Source: an uncultured Flavobacteriales bacterium (lineage in GTDB: Bacteria > Bacteroidota > Bacteroidia > Flavobacteriales_D > Crocinitomicaceae). Taken from it: 64,000 nt of DNA. The position numbers and the translations under genes were made by a program. The DNA is taken from contig CAJXJK010000003.1 in assembly GCA_913054135.1 (NCBI GenBank), positions 124,001-188,000 on the forward strand, read 5' to 3'. The notes below the pieces were generated by a model. The model was not told where the DNA came from, did no database searches, and saw only the letters and a program-made list of their open reading frames with translations. Position 1 is the first letter of the stretch, and each line of letters opens with the position of its first letter. Positions 29,413 to 37,920 of the stretch are shown piece after piece.

Positions 29413-30101
29413 GAAGCAGTAGCTTTGATGTCAAATATGCGCCTTACGTTCTTTATGAAGTAAGTGAATATTGGATGTGGCATATCTGAGGTTGATAGAA
29501 CCTGAGGGCAAAACATTGTGAAAAGAAAAAATGCGTGTTCTTTTGATTTCAGTATCTCTGGATCAAAGTATTGATTTCTTGCTCCTATTTCAAAACCTTC
29601 GGCCAAAACATCTGAGTATTGCGGGAGGATTGAATATCTAGAAGAACTATACTCAACATTTCCTTTTGTCAAATAGAGCTTTGAGAACTCATCAGACAAT
29701 TTTTCTAGTGTGATTCCAGTAAATTGGTTTCCGTCAATTAGATTATCAGAAATAATTTTTTCTCTTGATAAATCAAATCCCTTTTGAGTGAAGTAAGTCT
29801 CAACCAAAAGTCTAAAACAATCTCCAGTACCTAAAACAGGAACGTCTTTTTCTAATAATTTTGAAATGATTGAATTGAAGTAGAAAGGCTGACGATAAGG
29901 GCCAGGAGCAATAATGACACCATCATAATTCTCATAGAAATCTTCGTTTTGCTCACAGCACTCCTTCTCATTGAGCCAATAAAAATTTAACGGCTGGTCA
30001 AGTACTTTTTCAACATGCTGCAAAGCTTGGTTTGTAGCATTGTGTGAGTTGTATGCAAAATTAAAGTCACCAATGATAGCAATCCTTAGTACTTCTTCCA
30101 T
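29409..30101 (-). CDS. CTP-synthase C-terminal-region-related class I amidotransferase-like protein
   Basis: 230 residues resembling the stand-alone glutaminase-like family 'CTP synthase C-terminal region-related (seleno)protein': RIAIIGDFNFAYNSHNATNQAL at the start, YDGVIIAPGPYRQPF in the middle, and MPHPIFTYFIKNV near the end. In that family the nucleophile elbow is GTCGGFQ, or has Sec in place of Cys. Here it is GTGDCFR, so the nucleophile position is Gly and a Cys is two residues later. Glutaminase activity is thus doubtful, or the elbow is rearranged. No in-frame TGA is present, so it is not a selenoprotein. Its TAG stop overlaps the TAA stop of the biotin carrier gene. Confidence 0.72.
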   Translation of the reverse strand: MEEVLRIAIIGDFNFAYNSHNATNQALQHVEKVLDQPLNFYWLNEKECCEQNEDFYENYDGVIIAPGPYRQPFYFNSIISKLLEKDVPVLGTGDCFRLLVETYFTQKGFDLSREKIISDNLIDGNQFTGITLEKLSDEFSKLYLTKGNVEYSSSRYSILPQYSDVLAEGFEIGARNQYFDPEILKSKEHAFFLFTMFCPQVLSTSDMPHPIFTYFIKNVRRIFDIKATAS

Positions 30102-30133
30102 TTCTTTTTTCTAAAAGCCTTTTTACCAAGTTA

Positions 30134-30168
30134 ATAAAAAAAAGGGAGATTCTAAAGAACCTCCCTTT
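30134..30168 (-). terminator. intrinsic terminator after the lipoprotein gene
   Basis: On the minus strand AAAGGGAG-G-TTC and GAA-T-CTCCCTTT form a long stem with a short loop, followed by eight T residues. It lies just past the stop of the 30193-30822 gene and before the 30101 start of the next minus-strand gene. Confidence 0.85.
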
Positions 30169-30192
30169 CAGTATTATATAGTTAATCTCTTA

Positions 30193-30822
30193 TTAATCTA
30201 GTCTAAATGCTGATTTCATGTGTGCATTTGTTAAACATCTGGCACTATCAATAACTCCGTAATCAGAGTTGATCATTCTACAGTTAAAAACAGCATCAAA
30301 TTCCATATACTCACCAGTTGTATCTGAATCATATGTGAAAAGATTATATGTGAAGTTTGAAATACAATCAATAGTTGTATCACTTACCCATACTTTGTTG
30401 TTTTGATCAGTCCATCTAATAACTACACCATCATCAACCGGATTTGTTGAATAGTTTGGAGAATTAGTAACTGCATTATTAAAAAACGCTTGCCAATCTG
30501 TAGATGTTGGTTGGTTAGAACCTTCATCAGTCCAATATAGGTTACGCATTTCAATTTCAAAACCTTCATTCATTCCTGAATTCAACATTTGAGTTTGGTA
30601 TTGCGCATCAGATAATGTCGTTGTACTAATAGTCTTAGTAGACGAATAAGTACAAGTGTCATCATAAGTAAATGTTGAGTCACCTGTTAAAGTCTCAATT
30701 GACCCTTCACATAAACACTCAATATCTACCAAAGGTACTGGTGGTGGAATGATTTCGTGATCCGTACAAGCAGTTATCCCTAAAATGGCAACTAAACTCC
30801 CAGAAAGTAATGTCTTTTTCAT
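30193..30822 (-). CDS. hypothetical lipoprotein
   Basis: 209 residues. The signal peptide ends in a lipobox, LGITAC (Cys at about residue 19), followed by TDHEIIPPPVPL. The mature part has several Cys (ECLCEG, DDTC, DCIS, NCRM, RCLT), many Ser/Thr/Asp, and little recognisable structure. I do not recognise a family. It is followed by a strong terminator, so it is probably a single-gene unit. Location is likely the outer membrane or the periplasmic side of it. Confidence 0.75.
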   Translation of the reverse strand: MKKTLLSGSLVAILGITACTDHEIIPPPVPLVDIECLCEGSIETLTGDSTFTYDDTCTYSSTKTISTTTLSDAQYQTQMLNSGMNEGFEIEMRNLYWTDEGSNQPTSTDWQAFFNNAVTNSPNYSTNPVDDGVVIRWTDQNNKVWVSDTTIDCISNFTYNLFTYDSDTTGEYMEFDAVFNCRMINSDYGVIDSARCLTNAHMKSAFRLD

Positions 30823-30986
30823 TTTTCAAAGTTTCGTTCGTACTAATTAAACAATCATTGCACCCAAATAGTTACATCTGAGCTCATAAAAGTTTCCCTA
30901 GTTCTGTAAATATATCACTTTTTTACAACATACGGAAGTTAAAGCCCTTTGGTTGTCTGGGATGATGAGAAAAATGAACTTAAATT

Positions 30987-31340
30987 TTATCCTGCTTTTC
31001 TAATTGATTGCACGCCTAGTTGAATATCCAATTTATTAATAGGCAAATACTTGTCTTTAGAAACAGCCGAAATCTCAGCAAACACAGATTGCTCTCCCAC
31101 ATAAAAAGATTTCATAATTCCAGTGACAGCAACCGTTCCGAGCAAGAAGGTTTTGTAGAACACATTGAAAATTGGATCTCCTTGCATATTTTCTGAGTGT
31201 CTTTTAAGTTCAACTTCAGTGCCTTCATTCAAATGATGATAAACATATATCATGTCATGATTCATTAATTCAGAAACTGAAAGATTCGCTTTGATCTTAA
31301 ACTGTTCGTTAAATCCGAGTTGGTTAATTAAATTTTTCAT
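30987..31340 (-). CDS. small protein of unknown function
   Basis: 117 residues, not recognised. No signal peptide or membrane segment is visible. The centre reads FYKTFLLGTVAVTGI, then AEISAVSKDKYLPINKLDIQL. This beta-strand-rich pattern with KYLPI is vaguely like small HIRAN-type folds, but I do not assign it. It is one base downstream of its partner at 31342, so the two form a pair, which argues for a joint function. Confidence 0.6.
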   Translation of the reverse strand: MKNLINQLGFNEQFKIKANLSVSELMNHDMIYVYHHLNEGTEVELKRHSENMQGDPIFNVFYKTFLLGTVAVTGIMKSFYVGEQSVFAEISAVSKDKYLPINKLDIQLGVQSIRKAG

Positions 31341-31341
31341 T

Positions 31342-31668
31342 TTACGCTCTTATTTGTTTAATTGCTTGATTGAATTGAAAGTTTTCTAGCACTATGTTTT
31401 CGCCAAAAACATTGTCAAACTTATAATCAATAATTTCTGTTCCATCTTGAAAATCTAAACGGCTCATGTTGTCAATATTGAACTCATGACCCATAGCGAC
31501 AATCTTCGCAATGATTCGGTTTAAGTCAGAATGTGAGATAATCAACTGAGTATTAATTGTCTCATCTGGCATGATGATTTCACAGTAGGCAGTTACAAAA
31601 TTATCTCCCGTTTCATATGAGACTTCATTAACTTTGATTTTGTTGTAGATTGAAAAAATTGTATTCAT
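31342..31668 (-). CDS. small protein of unknown function, partner of the next gene
   Basis: 108 residues, not recognised. It is soluble-looking: an N-terminal beta region with ETGDNFVTAYCEIIMPDETINTQLIISHSDLNRIIAK, then short acidic segments (DFQDGTEIIDYKFDNVFGENI). It is followed after a single base by a 117-residue gene on the same strand, and is transcribed divergently from a saccharopine-dehydrogenase-like gene. A perfect dyad lies between the two promoters. Confidence 0.6.
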   Translation of the reverse strand: MNTIFSIYNKIKVNEVSYETGDNFVTAYCEIIMPDETINTQLIISHSDLNRIIAKIVAMGHEFNIDNMSRLDFQDGTEIIDYKFDNVFGENIVLENFQFNQAIKQIRA

Positions 31669-31700
31669 AGCTGTAATGTTTGATACAATATTCCGACAAC

Positions 31701-31723
31701 AGAACGTAAACTAAATACGTTCT
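31701..31723. promoter_or_regulatory. inverted repeat, likely operator in a divergent promoter
   Basis: AGAACGTA and TACGTTCT are perfect 8-bp complementary arms separated by 7 AT-rich bases (AACTAAA). It is not followed by a T-run on either strand, so it is not a terminator. It lies about 33 bases upstream of the 31668 start and about 55 bases upstream of the -7 box at 31778. The shape is that of a dimeric regulator site. Confidence 0.55.
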
Positions 31724-31777
31724 AAAAAACAGTGGATAAATTCACAAATATTTTCTCAAATGTGATTTCTTTTCTGC

Positions 31778-31785
31778 TAATTTAG
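31778..31785 (+). promoter_or_regulatory. -7 promoter box for the saccharopine-dehydrogenase-like gene
   Basis: TAATTTAG, one base off TAnnTTTG, lies 20 bases before the ATG at 31806, the same spacing and octamer as upstream of the biotin carrier gene. The in-frame GTG at 31785 lies at the box itself and is therefore an unlikely start. Confidence 0.5.
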
Positions 31786-31805
31786 TGCTACCAAATTATT
31801 TCATC

Positions 31806-33179
31806 ATGAAAAACATTCTTGTAATAGGTGCTGGCTTGTCTGCATCTTCAATGCTGCGTTACTTTACACGAAATGCTGAAAAAGAAGATTGGCAAATTAA
31901 AGTGGTAGATAGAGATGCCGCTTTAGCTCAATCAAAAGTTGAAGGTTGCTCAAGAGCAGAAGGTTTTTCAATTAATGCACTTGACCCTGTAGAGAGAGCG
32001 CCACTAATCGAATGGGCTGATATTGTCATTTCAATGTTGCCAGCTAGGTTTCATATTGATATAGCTGTTGATTGTGTCAAATTCAAAACCAATCTAATTA
32101 CGCCTTCATACATTTCAAAAGAGATGAAAGCCTTAAGTGCAGAGGCCGAAGCGGCAGGAATCATCATCATGAATGAAATTGGTGTTGACCCAGGTATTGA
32201 CCACATGTCAGCCAAGAAAATATTAGATGAAATAGAAGATAGAGGTGGTAAATTGCACATTTTTGAATCATTCACTGGTGGATTGATTGCTCCTGAAAGT
32301 GACGACAACCCTTGGAATTATAAATTCACTTGGAACCCGAGAAATGTTGTTTTAGCTGGACAAGGAAGTGCAGCAAAATTCATTCAAGAAGGACAATACA
32401 AATACATTCCTTACAATAAACTTTTCAGAAGAACAGAGATTATCAAAATTGATGGCTATGGTGATTTTGAAGGATATGCAAATCGTGACTCTCTTAAATA
32501 TAGAGCCAAATATGGTCTTGAAGATATTCCAACAATTTATAGAGGAACATTCAGAAGGAAAGGGTTTTCTAAAGCCTGGGATACTTTCGTTCAAATAGGA
32601 GCAACAGATGACTCTTATGTTCTTGAGGGAAGTAAGGATATGACAAAAAGAGATTTTATCAACTCTTTTTTACCCTATAATCAGCATGATTCAGTTGAAC
32701 TTAAACTCAGACATTATCTAAAAATTGACATGGACGATATCATCTGGGATAAACTTGTTTGGCTCGGAATCTTCGATAAACAAAAAATGGATTTCACTGA
32801 AGACGTAACTCCTGCTTTCTTCCTTCAAAAAATTCTTGAAGAGAAATGGGGACTTGGTTCTGATGACAAAGACATGATCGTGATGTGGCACAAGTTTGTT
32901 TACAGCATCAACGGAGGAAGCTTCAAAGAGATCAATTCAAGTATGGTTGCAATTGGCGAAGACCAGACTTATACAGCCATGAGTAATACTGTAGGTTTAC
33001 CATGTGCAATTTGTGCGAAACTCATTATGAACGGATCTATTCAAATGAAGGGTGTTCGTCTTCCGATTCATAAAGAAATTTATGAGCCGATATTGAATGA
33101 ACTAGAAATGTTTGATATTAAATTTAAAGACGAGGACATTGAAGAACCTGTTCTTTATCATGAGCCTGCAACCGTTTAA
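31806..33179 (+). CDS. saccharopine dehydrogenase family protein
   Basis: 457 residues from the ATG. The N-terminal Rossmann fold begins MKNILVIGAGLSASSMLRYF, and DVVISMLPARFH-like (DIVISMLPARFH) and NEIGVDPGIDHMSAKK motifs follow, as in saccharopine dehydrogenase/lysine-ketoglutarate reductase-like proteins. These oxidoreductases act on saccharopine or related amino-acid intermediates. The C-terminal substrate domain holds AMSNTVGLPCAICAKL. The exact substrate is uncertain because no lysine-pathway genes lie nearby. The stop shares two bases with the stop of the convergent NifU gene inside the palindrome GTTTAAAC. Confidence 0.88.
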   Translation: MKNILVIGAGLSASSMLRYFTRNAEKEDWQIKVVDRDAALAQSKVEGCSRAEGFSINALDPVERAPLIEWADIVISMLPARFHIDIAVDCVKFKTNLITPSYISKEMKALSAEAEAAGIIIMNEIGVDPGIDHMSAKKILDEIEDRGGKLHIFESFTGGLIAPESDDNPWNYKFTWNPRNVVLAGQGSAAKFIQEGQYKYIPYNKLFRRTEIIKIDGYGDFEGYANRDSLKYRAKYGLEDIPTIYRGTFRRKGFSKAWDTFVQIGATDDSYVLEGSKDMTKRDFINSFLPYNQHDSVELKLRHYLKIDMDDIIWDKLVWLGIFDKQKMDFTEDVTPAFFLQKILEEKWGLGSDDKDMIVMWHKFVYSINGGSFKEINSSMVAIGEDQTYTAMSNTVGLPCAICAKLIMNGSIQMKGVRLPIHKEIYEPILNELEMFDIKFKDEDIEEPVLYHEPATV

Positions 33180-33781
33180 ACTGAAAGTGCAACCACTTCA
33201 GTTACGGCTTCAATATTAGCTTTTAATAATTGTTCAATTCCGCCCTTTAATGTGGCAGTTGATGAGGGACATCCTGAACATGCTCCCTTTAGTTCTACGG
33301 TAACAACCCCTTCGTCAAATCCGACGTACTCTATAGCTCCACCGTCATTTTCAACAGCTGGTTGAACATATTGAGCCAACAAATCCAAAATAGTTTCGTC
33401 ATATTCTGATGGCGAAAAAGCCTTTCTTACAGCCTGTTCTTCTTCACTTTTGGCCTCAATTGTAGGCATAAGAATTAATACTTCTTTTCCTTCAGCAATC
33501 CATTCTCTAATGAAATCACGGACTTCCATCATAATGAAATCCCAATCTACATTATCAGTTTTGGTCACCGTAATAAAGTTTCCAGAAATAAAAACTGAAT
33601 CTACAAATGGGAACTGAAACATAGCCTCAGCTAGTGGTGAGTGCCCTTTTGCTTCAGCTAATGAGTTAAACTCAACAGTTGCATTATCAATCAACAAATA
33701 CTTATTCGCCACGAACTTCATGGTTAAAGGATTTGGCGTCATCTCTGCATATAATGTAACTGGAACTCTTGCTTCACTCAT
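33176..33781 (-). CDS. Nfu/NifU-family iron-sulfur scaffold protein
   Basis: 201 residues from the ATG. The N-terminal Nfu domain is at about 5-95 (MTPNPLTMKFVANKYL, AMFQFPFVDSVFISGNFITVTK). The C-terminal NifU domain at about 125-195 has the cluster-binding motif CSGC in GACSGCPSSTATLKGGIE. It should assemble and hand over Fe-S clusters to apo-proteins. No other isc or suf genes are in the window. ATG at 33781 is chosen because the -7 box overlaps the in-frame TTG at 33799. Confidence 0.92.
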   Translation of the reverse strand: MSEARVPVTLYAEMTPNPLTMKFVANKYLLIDNATVEFNSLAEAKGHSPLAEAMFQFPFVDSVFISGNFITVTKTDNVDWDFIMMEVRDFIREWIAEGKEVLILMPTIEAKSEEEQAVRKAFSPSEYDETILDLLAQYVQPAVENDGGAIEYVGFDEGVVTVELKGACSGCPSSTATLKGGIEQLLKANIEAVTEVVALSV

Positions 33782-33796
33782 CTTCTTAATTTTGTA

Positions 33797-33804
33797 CAAA
33801 ATTA
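33797..33804 (-). promoter_or_regulatory. -7 promoter box for the Nfu/NifU gene
   Basis: The minus strand reads TAATTTTG, an exact TAnnTTTG match, ending 15 bases before the ATG at 33781. An upstream in-frame TTG lies inside the box, which decides the start. Confidence 0.55.
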
Positions 33805-33860
33805 GTTCAATTTATTATCTGTTAGACTATTTCTGGTATAGATTTCGTTAATTTAACCAT

Positions 33861-34877
33861 ATGAAAAGAAGAAAGTTCATTAAGAATTCTGCAGGATTGG
33901 CTATTGGCGCTTATGCGCTATCTTCATTTCAAGACAAAATTGAGAGCCCTTCTAAAAAACCAAAAGGGCTCATAAAAGGAGATCTGATCGGAATCACTGC
34001 TCCCGCTGGATCAATCTGGAATAAAGCCCATGTGACAAAAATCGAGAGAATTTTAGCGGATTTAGGCTTCAGGACAATTGTGGGTGAAAGTAATTATTTG
34101 CAAGAAGGATTTTTGGCGGGCTCTGATGAAATTAGGGCGAAAGAATTAATGGGAATGTTTCAAGACAAGTCTATCAGAGCGATTTTAACCATGAGAGGAG
34201 GCTGGGGATGTGCAAGAATCCTTGATTTATTAGACTATAAAGTCATTGCTGCCAACCCTAAAGTTGTTATGGGATTCAGTGACATTACGTCACTTGTCAA
34301 TGCCATCTATACAAAAACTGGTCTTGTCACTTATCATGGTCCTTGCGGATATTCTTCTTGGGGAGATTTTTCAACCCAACAAGTGGTCAATTGTCTAGTG
34401 AAAGGACAACCCTACACAATGAAAAACCCGACTAACAATCTTGAAGACTTGAAGACATGGAATTCAGGCACAGCACAAGGAAAGTTAGTAGGAGGGAATC
34501 TCACTGTTATTTCTTCAATGATTGGAACTTCTTTTGAGCCGAACTGGAATGACAAAATCTTATTTCTTGAAGAAATTAAAGAAGAACCATATAGAGTGGA
34601 CAGAATGTTATGGCAGCTAAAGCAGGCTGAAGTATTTCATAAAATCAACGGCGTGGTGCTGGGTTCGTTTAGAAAATGTGAGCCCGAAGAACCTGAGAAA
34701 TCGTTCAGTTTAGATGAAATATTCAAACAACATTTTACGACAGTACCGTTTCCAGTATATCAAGGTGCAAGTTTTGGTCATATTGCGCCAAAGTTTACAC
34801 TACCAATTGGCGTCAATGTTGAAATGGATGCCGACAACTTTACGATTAGAACACTAGAAAAGTCCGTTGTCGTTTAA
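33861..34877 (+). CDS. LD-carboxypeptidase (S66 family), Tat-signal-bearing
   Basis: 338 residues. It begins MKRRKFIKNSAGLAIGAYALSS, a twin-arginine-like signal (RRKFIK), so it should be exported. S66 motifs follow: ITAPAGS, TMRGGWGCARIL, the Ser motif GFSDITSLV, LFLEEIKEEPYRVDRMLWQLK with the catalytic Glu, and GHIAPKFTLPIG with the catalytic His. LD-carboxypeptidases cut the L-Lys/mDAP-D-Ala bond of peptidoglycan tetrapeptides, usually in cytoplasmic recycling, so the export signal is notable. A -7-like TAATTTAA precedes the gene. It is followed after 18 bases by a polytopic membrane gene, with a second S66 gene across a convergent pair. Confidence 0.9.
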   Translation: MKRRKFIKNSAGLAIGAYALSSFQDKIESPSKKPKGLIKGDLIGITAPAGSIWNKAHVTKIERILADLGFRTIVGESNYLQEGFLAGSDEIRAKELMGMFQDKSIRAILTMRGGWGCARILDLLDYKVIAANPKVVMGFSDITSLVNAIYTKTGLVTYHGPCGYSSWGDFSTQQVVNCLVKGQPYTMKNPTNNLEDLKTWNSGTAQGKLVGGNLTVISSMIGTSFEPNWNDKILFLEEIKEEPYRVDRMLWQLKQAEVFHKINGVVLGSFRKCEPEEPEKSFSLDEIFKQHFTTVPFPVYQGASFGHIAPKFTLPIGVNVEMDADNFTIRTLEKSVVV

Positions 34878-34895
34878 CCTTAGCTTTAACAGCAA

Positions 34896-37199
34896 ATGGC
34901 TACATTTGTGCGCATGAAATTCTTCAACTTTGAAAGATTGAAATACCCTCTATTGACATTCGTCTTGTCATTTTTAGTGCTGTTTTTCTTTTTTCATGAA
35001 GTCTTGATTTCACCTAATTCATATCTCTTCGCTTCAGGAGGAGATGGCATAAAGAACTATTACACCTACATGTTTCATGCGAAACATGACACCACATTCT
35101 GGGATTTTACCGGCATGAATTACCCTTATTTTGAAAATGTTGTTTACACAGATGGTCACCCGCTATTGTCTTACATCATTAGCACTTTGGGGCTTCAAGA
35201 ATATGGAGTGGGAATTCTGAATTATCTAATGCTGCTTTCTTACCCGCTCGCTTCTTTATTCTTATTTCTCATTCTAAGAAATTATAAAGTAGAAACAGTT
35301 TGGGCCATTGCCTCAGCCATAGCGATAACTTTTCTCAGTCCTCAAATATTTAGATTAACCGGGCATCTCTCTTTGAGTTATGTCTTTGCGATACCCGGCA
35401 TGTGGTGGTTATTGATTAGGTGTAATAATGCTACTCATCCGACAAGATGGGCAATTGTAAGTTTCATTTATGTATTCAGCTTCTTCTTAACCCACCCATA
35501 CTTAGGAGTTATATTGAGTTTCTTTAGCCTAGCTTTCTGGTTCATTGTATACATCAATAACCGAGGACAATGGAAGAACGCAATAGGCTACATTTTTGTA
35601 CAATTAATTCTCCCTTTTACGCTCTTAAGGCTTTTAATTTTTTCAACGGACACCCACTACAATAGAATGGATGTTCCGGCCGGTTTTTACTACTACTATT
35701 CAGGTTGGGGAAGTATTTTATCTCCTCACCATGGCCCTAATGCAGAAGTCAGAAAAATGATTGGGGTCAACTTAAACAATTGGGAAACCTGGTCATATAT
35801 TGGCTTTACGACTATCGTCTTTTTTATAGTCTTAATGGTGTTTTCATACCTCAAACGAAAAGAGCTTTCATTTAAGCTCATAGCTAAGCATGAACTCTTC
35901 ATGTTCTTTTTGGCCTCTGTGTTAATACTCATTTTCTCATTTTGTTGGCCATTTAAGTTTTCTTGGTTCAGATGGATTACTGATTCTATAACTCCGCTAA
36001 AACAATTCAGAGTTCTTGGAAGATTCACCTGGGTATTCTTCTACGTGTTTACCATTTCAACCTTAATTGCCTTCTTCCATTTCTATAAACGCCAGGGCAA
36101 AACACTTACACTATCAATCGTATTCGGATGCGGAATCTTCTACCATTTTGTTGAATCATATGGTGCAGTCTCAGTTATATCTGATGTAATTAGCAAGAGT
36201 GAAAACGTCTTTCTAAAAGAAAAAGCGCCGGCCAACAACCTAGATATAGCTGATTATTTAGTTGAAAATGATTATGATGCTTTCATGTTCTTACCCTTTA
36301 CTCATATGTCAAGTGAAAACATGGTGATTCTTGGTGAAGATGAAGCGAACTATGACGCTTTTGTGTTGTCATATCACACTGGTCTACCCATGCTAAATTC
36401 AGTTTCTTCAAGGCTTTCGCAGGATGAAGCAATAAAATTCAACAACTTTTTTGGGCCCGAGTTTGTTGAGAAAGAGTTGGTTTATGACCTTCCTGAAAAC
36501 TCCAAAATCGCCATTGTTCTCAACCAGCAATTCCTCTCAAAGGATGAATTAAGAATGCTTTACAGCCATGAATATGTTTACCAAAATGACGACTTTTATG
36601 TCTGTACATTTGATAGAGAAAAATGGAACACACGCTTTTACTATGATCAAGTTCTAGAGAAAGAAATGGCTGCCCAAAAAGATGTTTCTTCGGGCTGGAA
36701 ATCAACTGCAGATTCATGGTTTTATTATGAAAGCTGGGATGATATGAAGGGTGAAAGTATAAAAGGTAAGGGAGCATTTTCGAACACAAAAGGAAACTAT
36801 CCAATTCTTGCTCAATTCCCAACTGATTCATTGCCTGTAGGTAATTACACGGCATCTTTTTGGTACAATCATAAAGTAGATCGAGCCGATATTGTAGGCG
36901 TCACTGCATTAGAGTTTGACGGCGATAGCAGCTATTGGGCGGCTTCATCAATTATAAGTCAAAGCAACCACATTGTAGGTCATTGGATGCTTGCCACAAT
37001 GAGTTTTGATTTGACGGCTGATGTAGATACCGTAAAAATTTTTCTCTCAGGGATAGATAGCGGAGAGCCTTATATTGTTGACGAACTTCTGATTAAAAAA
37101 ACGGATGGGCCTGATCTTTTCAGCAAAGGAAAAATGGGTGGAACTAACTATACGATTTACAATAATTATTGGCTTAGAGAAGATTCATTTTCTGAATAG
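34896..37199 (+). CDS. polytopic membrane protein, GT-C glycosyltransferase-like
   Basis: 767 residues. About 11-12 membrane helices lie in the first roughly 430 residues. The first large extracellular loop contains ASGGDGIKNYYTYMFHAKHD, the acidic loop motif style of GT-C glycosyltransferases (PMT/YfhO-like), and TDGHPLLSYI follows. A soluble C-terminal region of about 330 residues ends the protein. GT-C enzymes use polyprenyl-phosphate sugars; the sugar and target are unknown. An ATG at 34914 also exists, and a perfect TACATTTG box lies between the two ATGs, so the start is ambiguous. It overlaps the convergent GT2 gene by 15 bases. Confidence 0.78.
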   Translation: MATFVRMKFFNFERLKYPLLTFVLSFLVLFFFFHEVLISPNSYLFASGGDGIKNYYTYMFHAKHDTTFWDFTGMNYPYFENVVYTDGHPLLSYIISTLGLQEYGVGILNYLMLLSYPLASLFLFLILRNYKVETVWAIASAIAITFLSPQIFRLTGHLSLSYVFAIPGMWWLLIRCNNATHPTRWAIVSFIYVFSFFLTHPYLGVILSFFSLAFWFIVYINNRGQWKNAIGYIFVQLILPFTLLRLLIFSTDTHYNRMDVPAGFYYYYSGWGSILSPHHGPNAEVRKMIGVNLNNWETWSYIGFTTIVFFIVLMVFSYLKRKELSFKLIAKHELFMFFLASVLILIFSFCWPFKFSWFRWITDSITPLKQFRVLGRFTWVFFYVFTISTLIAFFHFYKRQGKTLTLSIVFGCGIFYHFVESYGAVSVISDVISKSENVFLKEKAPANNLDIADYLVENDYDAFMFLPFTHMSSENMVILGEDEANYDAFVLSYHTGLPMLNSVSSRLSQDEAIKFNNFFGPEFVEKELVYDLPENSKIAIVLNQQFLSKDELRMLYSHEYVYQNDDFYVCTFDREKWNTRFYYDQVLEKEMAAQKDVSSGWKSTADSWFYYESWDDMKGESIKGKGAFSNTKGNYPILAQFPTDSLPVGNYTASFWYNHKVDRADIVGVTALEFDGDSSYWAASSIISQSNHIVGHWMLATMSFDLTADVDTVKIFLSGIDSGEPYIVDELLIKKTDGPDLFSKGKMGGTNYTIYNNYWLREDSFSE

Positions 37200-37901
37200 C
37201 ACTTTAACAAAGTTTCCGAACTCTCTCAATAATACTCCTGTGTTCACCTTTGAAAACACGACATTAGGTTTAAGATTAACACTTACTTTTTCTATTTTCA
37301 GTTTCTTTCGTGAAGCGAGTTTTATAAACTCAAGATCAAACAAAAATCGGTCGATTCTAGTTGTAAGAAAAACTTGAGCGCCATTTTTATTATATCCCTT
37401 TAGCCCACATTGAGAATCATCTGTTGGTAATCTTAAGAATGTTTTGAGCACCCATCTCAATGTTTTTGAAATAACCTTTCTAAACCATGGGGTTTTGTCA
37501 TAATAGTCCTTGCCTCTGTGGCCCAAAGCAACATCAGCGCCATTTAATAATGAGTCAGCTATTTGCAAAACACTTTCTTCTTGATAAGGGAAATCAATAT
37601 CAGTGTATACTATGAGTTCAGTTTGAACTTCTTTTACCCCTTGTCTCAAAGCATATCCTTTACCTCTGTTCTCGTCATAATTGACAAACTGAGAATTCGT
37701 GACATTTGTCAAAACATGATCTTGTTGGCTTGACGAACAGTTTTTTGACGAGCCATCATTCACGATAACAAGATGAACTTCTTCAGCTTTTTCTTTGAGT
37801 GCCTTTTTAAGAATGTCCATTGAGTTTACAACTTGTTCTTCCCAGCCCTCAGGCGGGTTATAACAAGGCAACAGAATAGTTATGCTAGAAAGAGTAGACA
37901 T
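37185..37901 (-). CDS. family 2 glycosyltransferase (dolichyl-phosphate-sugar-synthase-like)
   Basis: 238 residues. The GT-A fold shows ILLPCYNPPEGWEEQV, VIVNDGSS, NRGKGYALRQGV, YTDIDFPYQEES with the DxD metal site, and DSQCGLKGYN. Such enzymes transfer a sugar from a nucleotide to a polyprenyl phosphate. No C-terminal membrane segment is visible. ATG at 37901 is chosen over the in-frame TTG at 37910. It is 19 bases downstream of the second LD-carboxypeptidase gene and convergent with the GT-C-like gene, which could use its product; this pairing is inference. Confidence 0.88.
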   Translation of the reverse strand: MSTLSSITILLPCYNPPEGWEEQVVNSMDILKKALKEKAEEVHLVIVNDGSSKNCSSSQQDHVLTNVTNSQFVNYDENRGKGYALRQGVKEVQTELIVYTDIDFPYQEESVLQIADSLLNGADVALGHRGKDYYDKTPWFRKVISKTLRWVLKTFLRLPTDDSQCGLKGYNKNGAQVFLTTRIDRFLFDLEFIKLASRKKLKIEKVSVNLKPNVVFSKVNTGVLLREFGNFVKVLFRK

Positions 37902-37920
37902 TTTTGTCAAAAGTAATCAA

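Noticed and set aside
29409-30101. selenoprotein of the CTP-synthase C-terminal-related family
   Set aside because: The frame contains no in-frame TGA. The elbow has a sense codon for Gly and a Cys two residues later.
36520-36855. 111-codon minus-strand frame in the GT-C-like gene
   Set aside because: Antisense shadow of the C-terminal soluble region. The composition is not protein-like.
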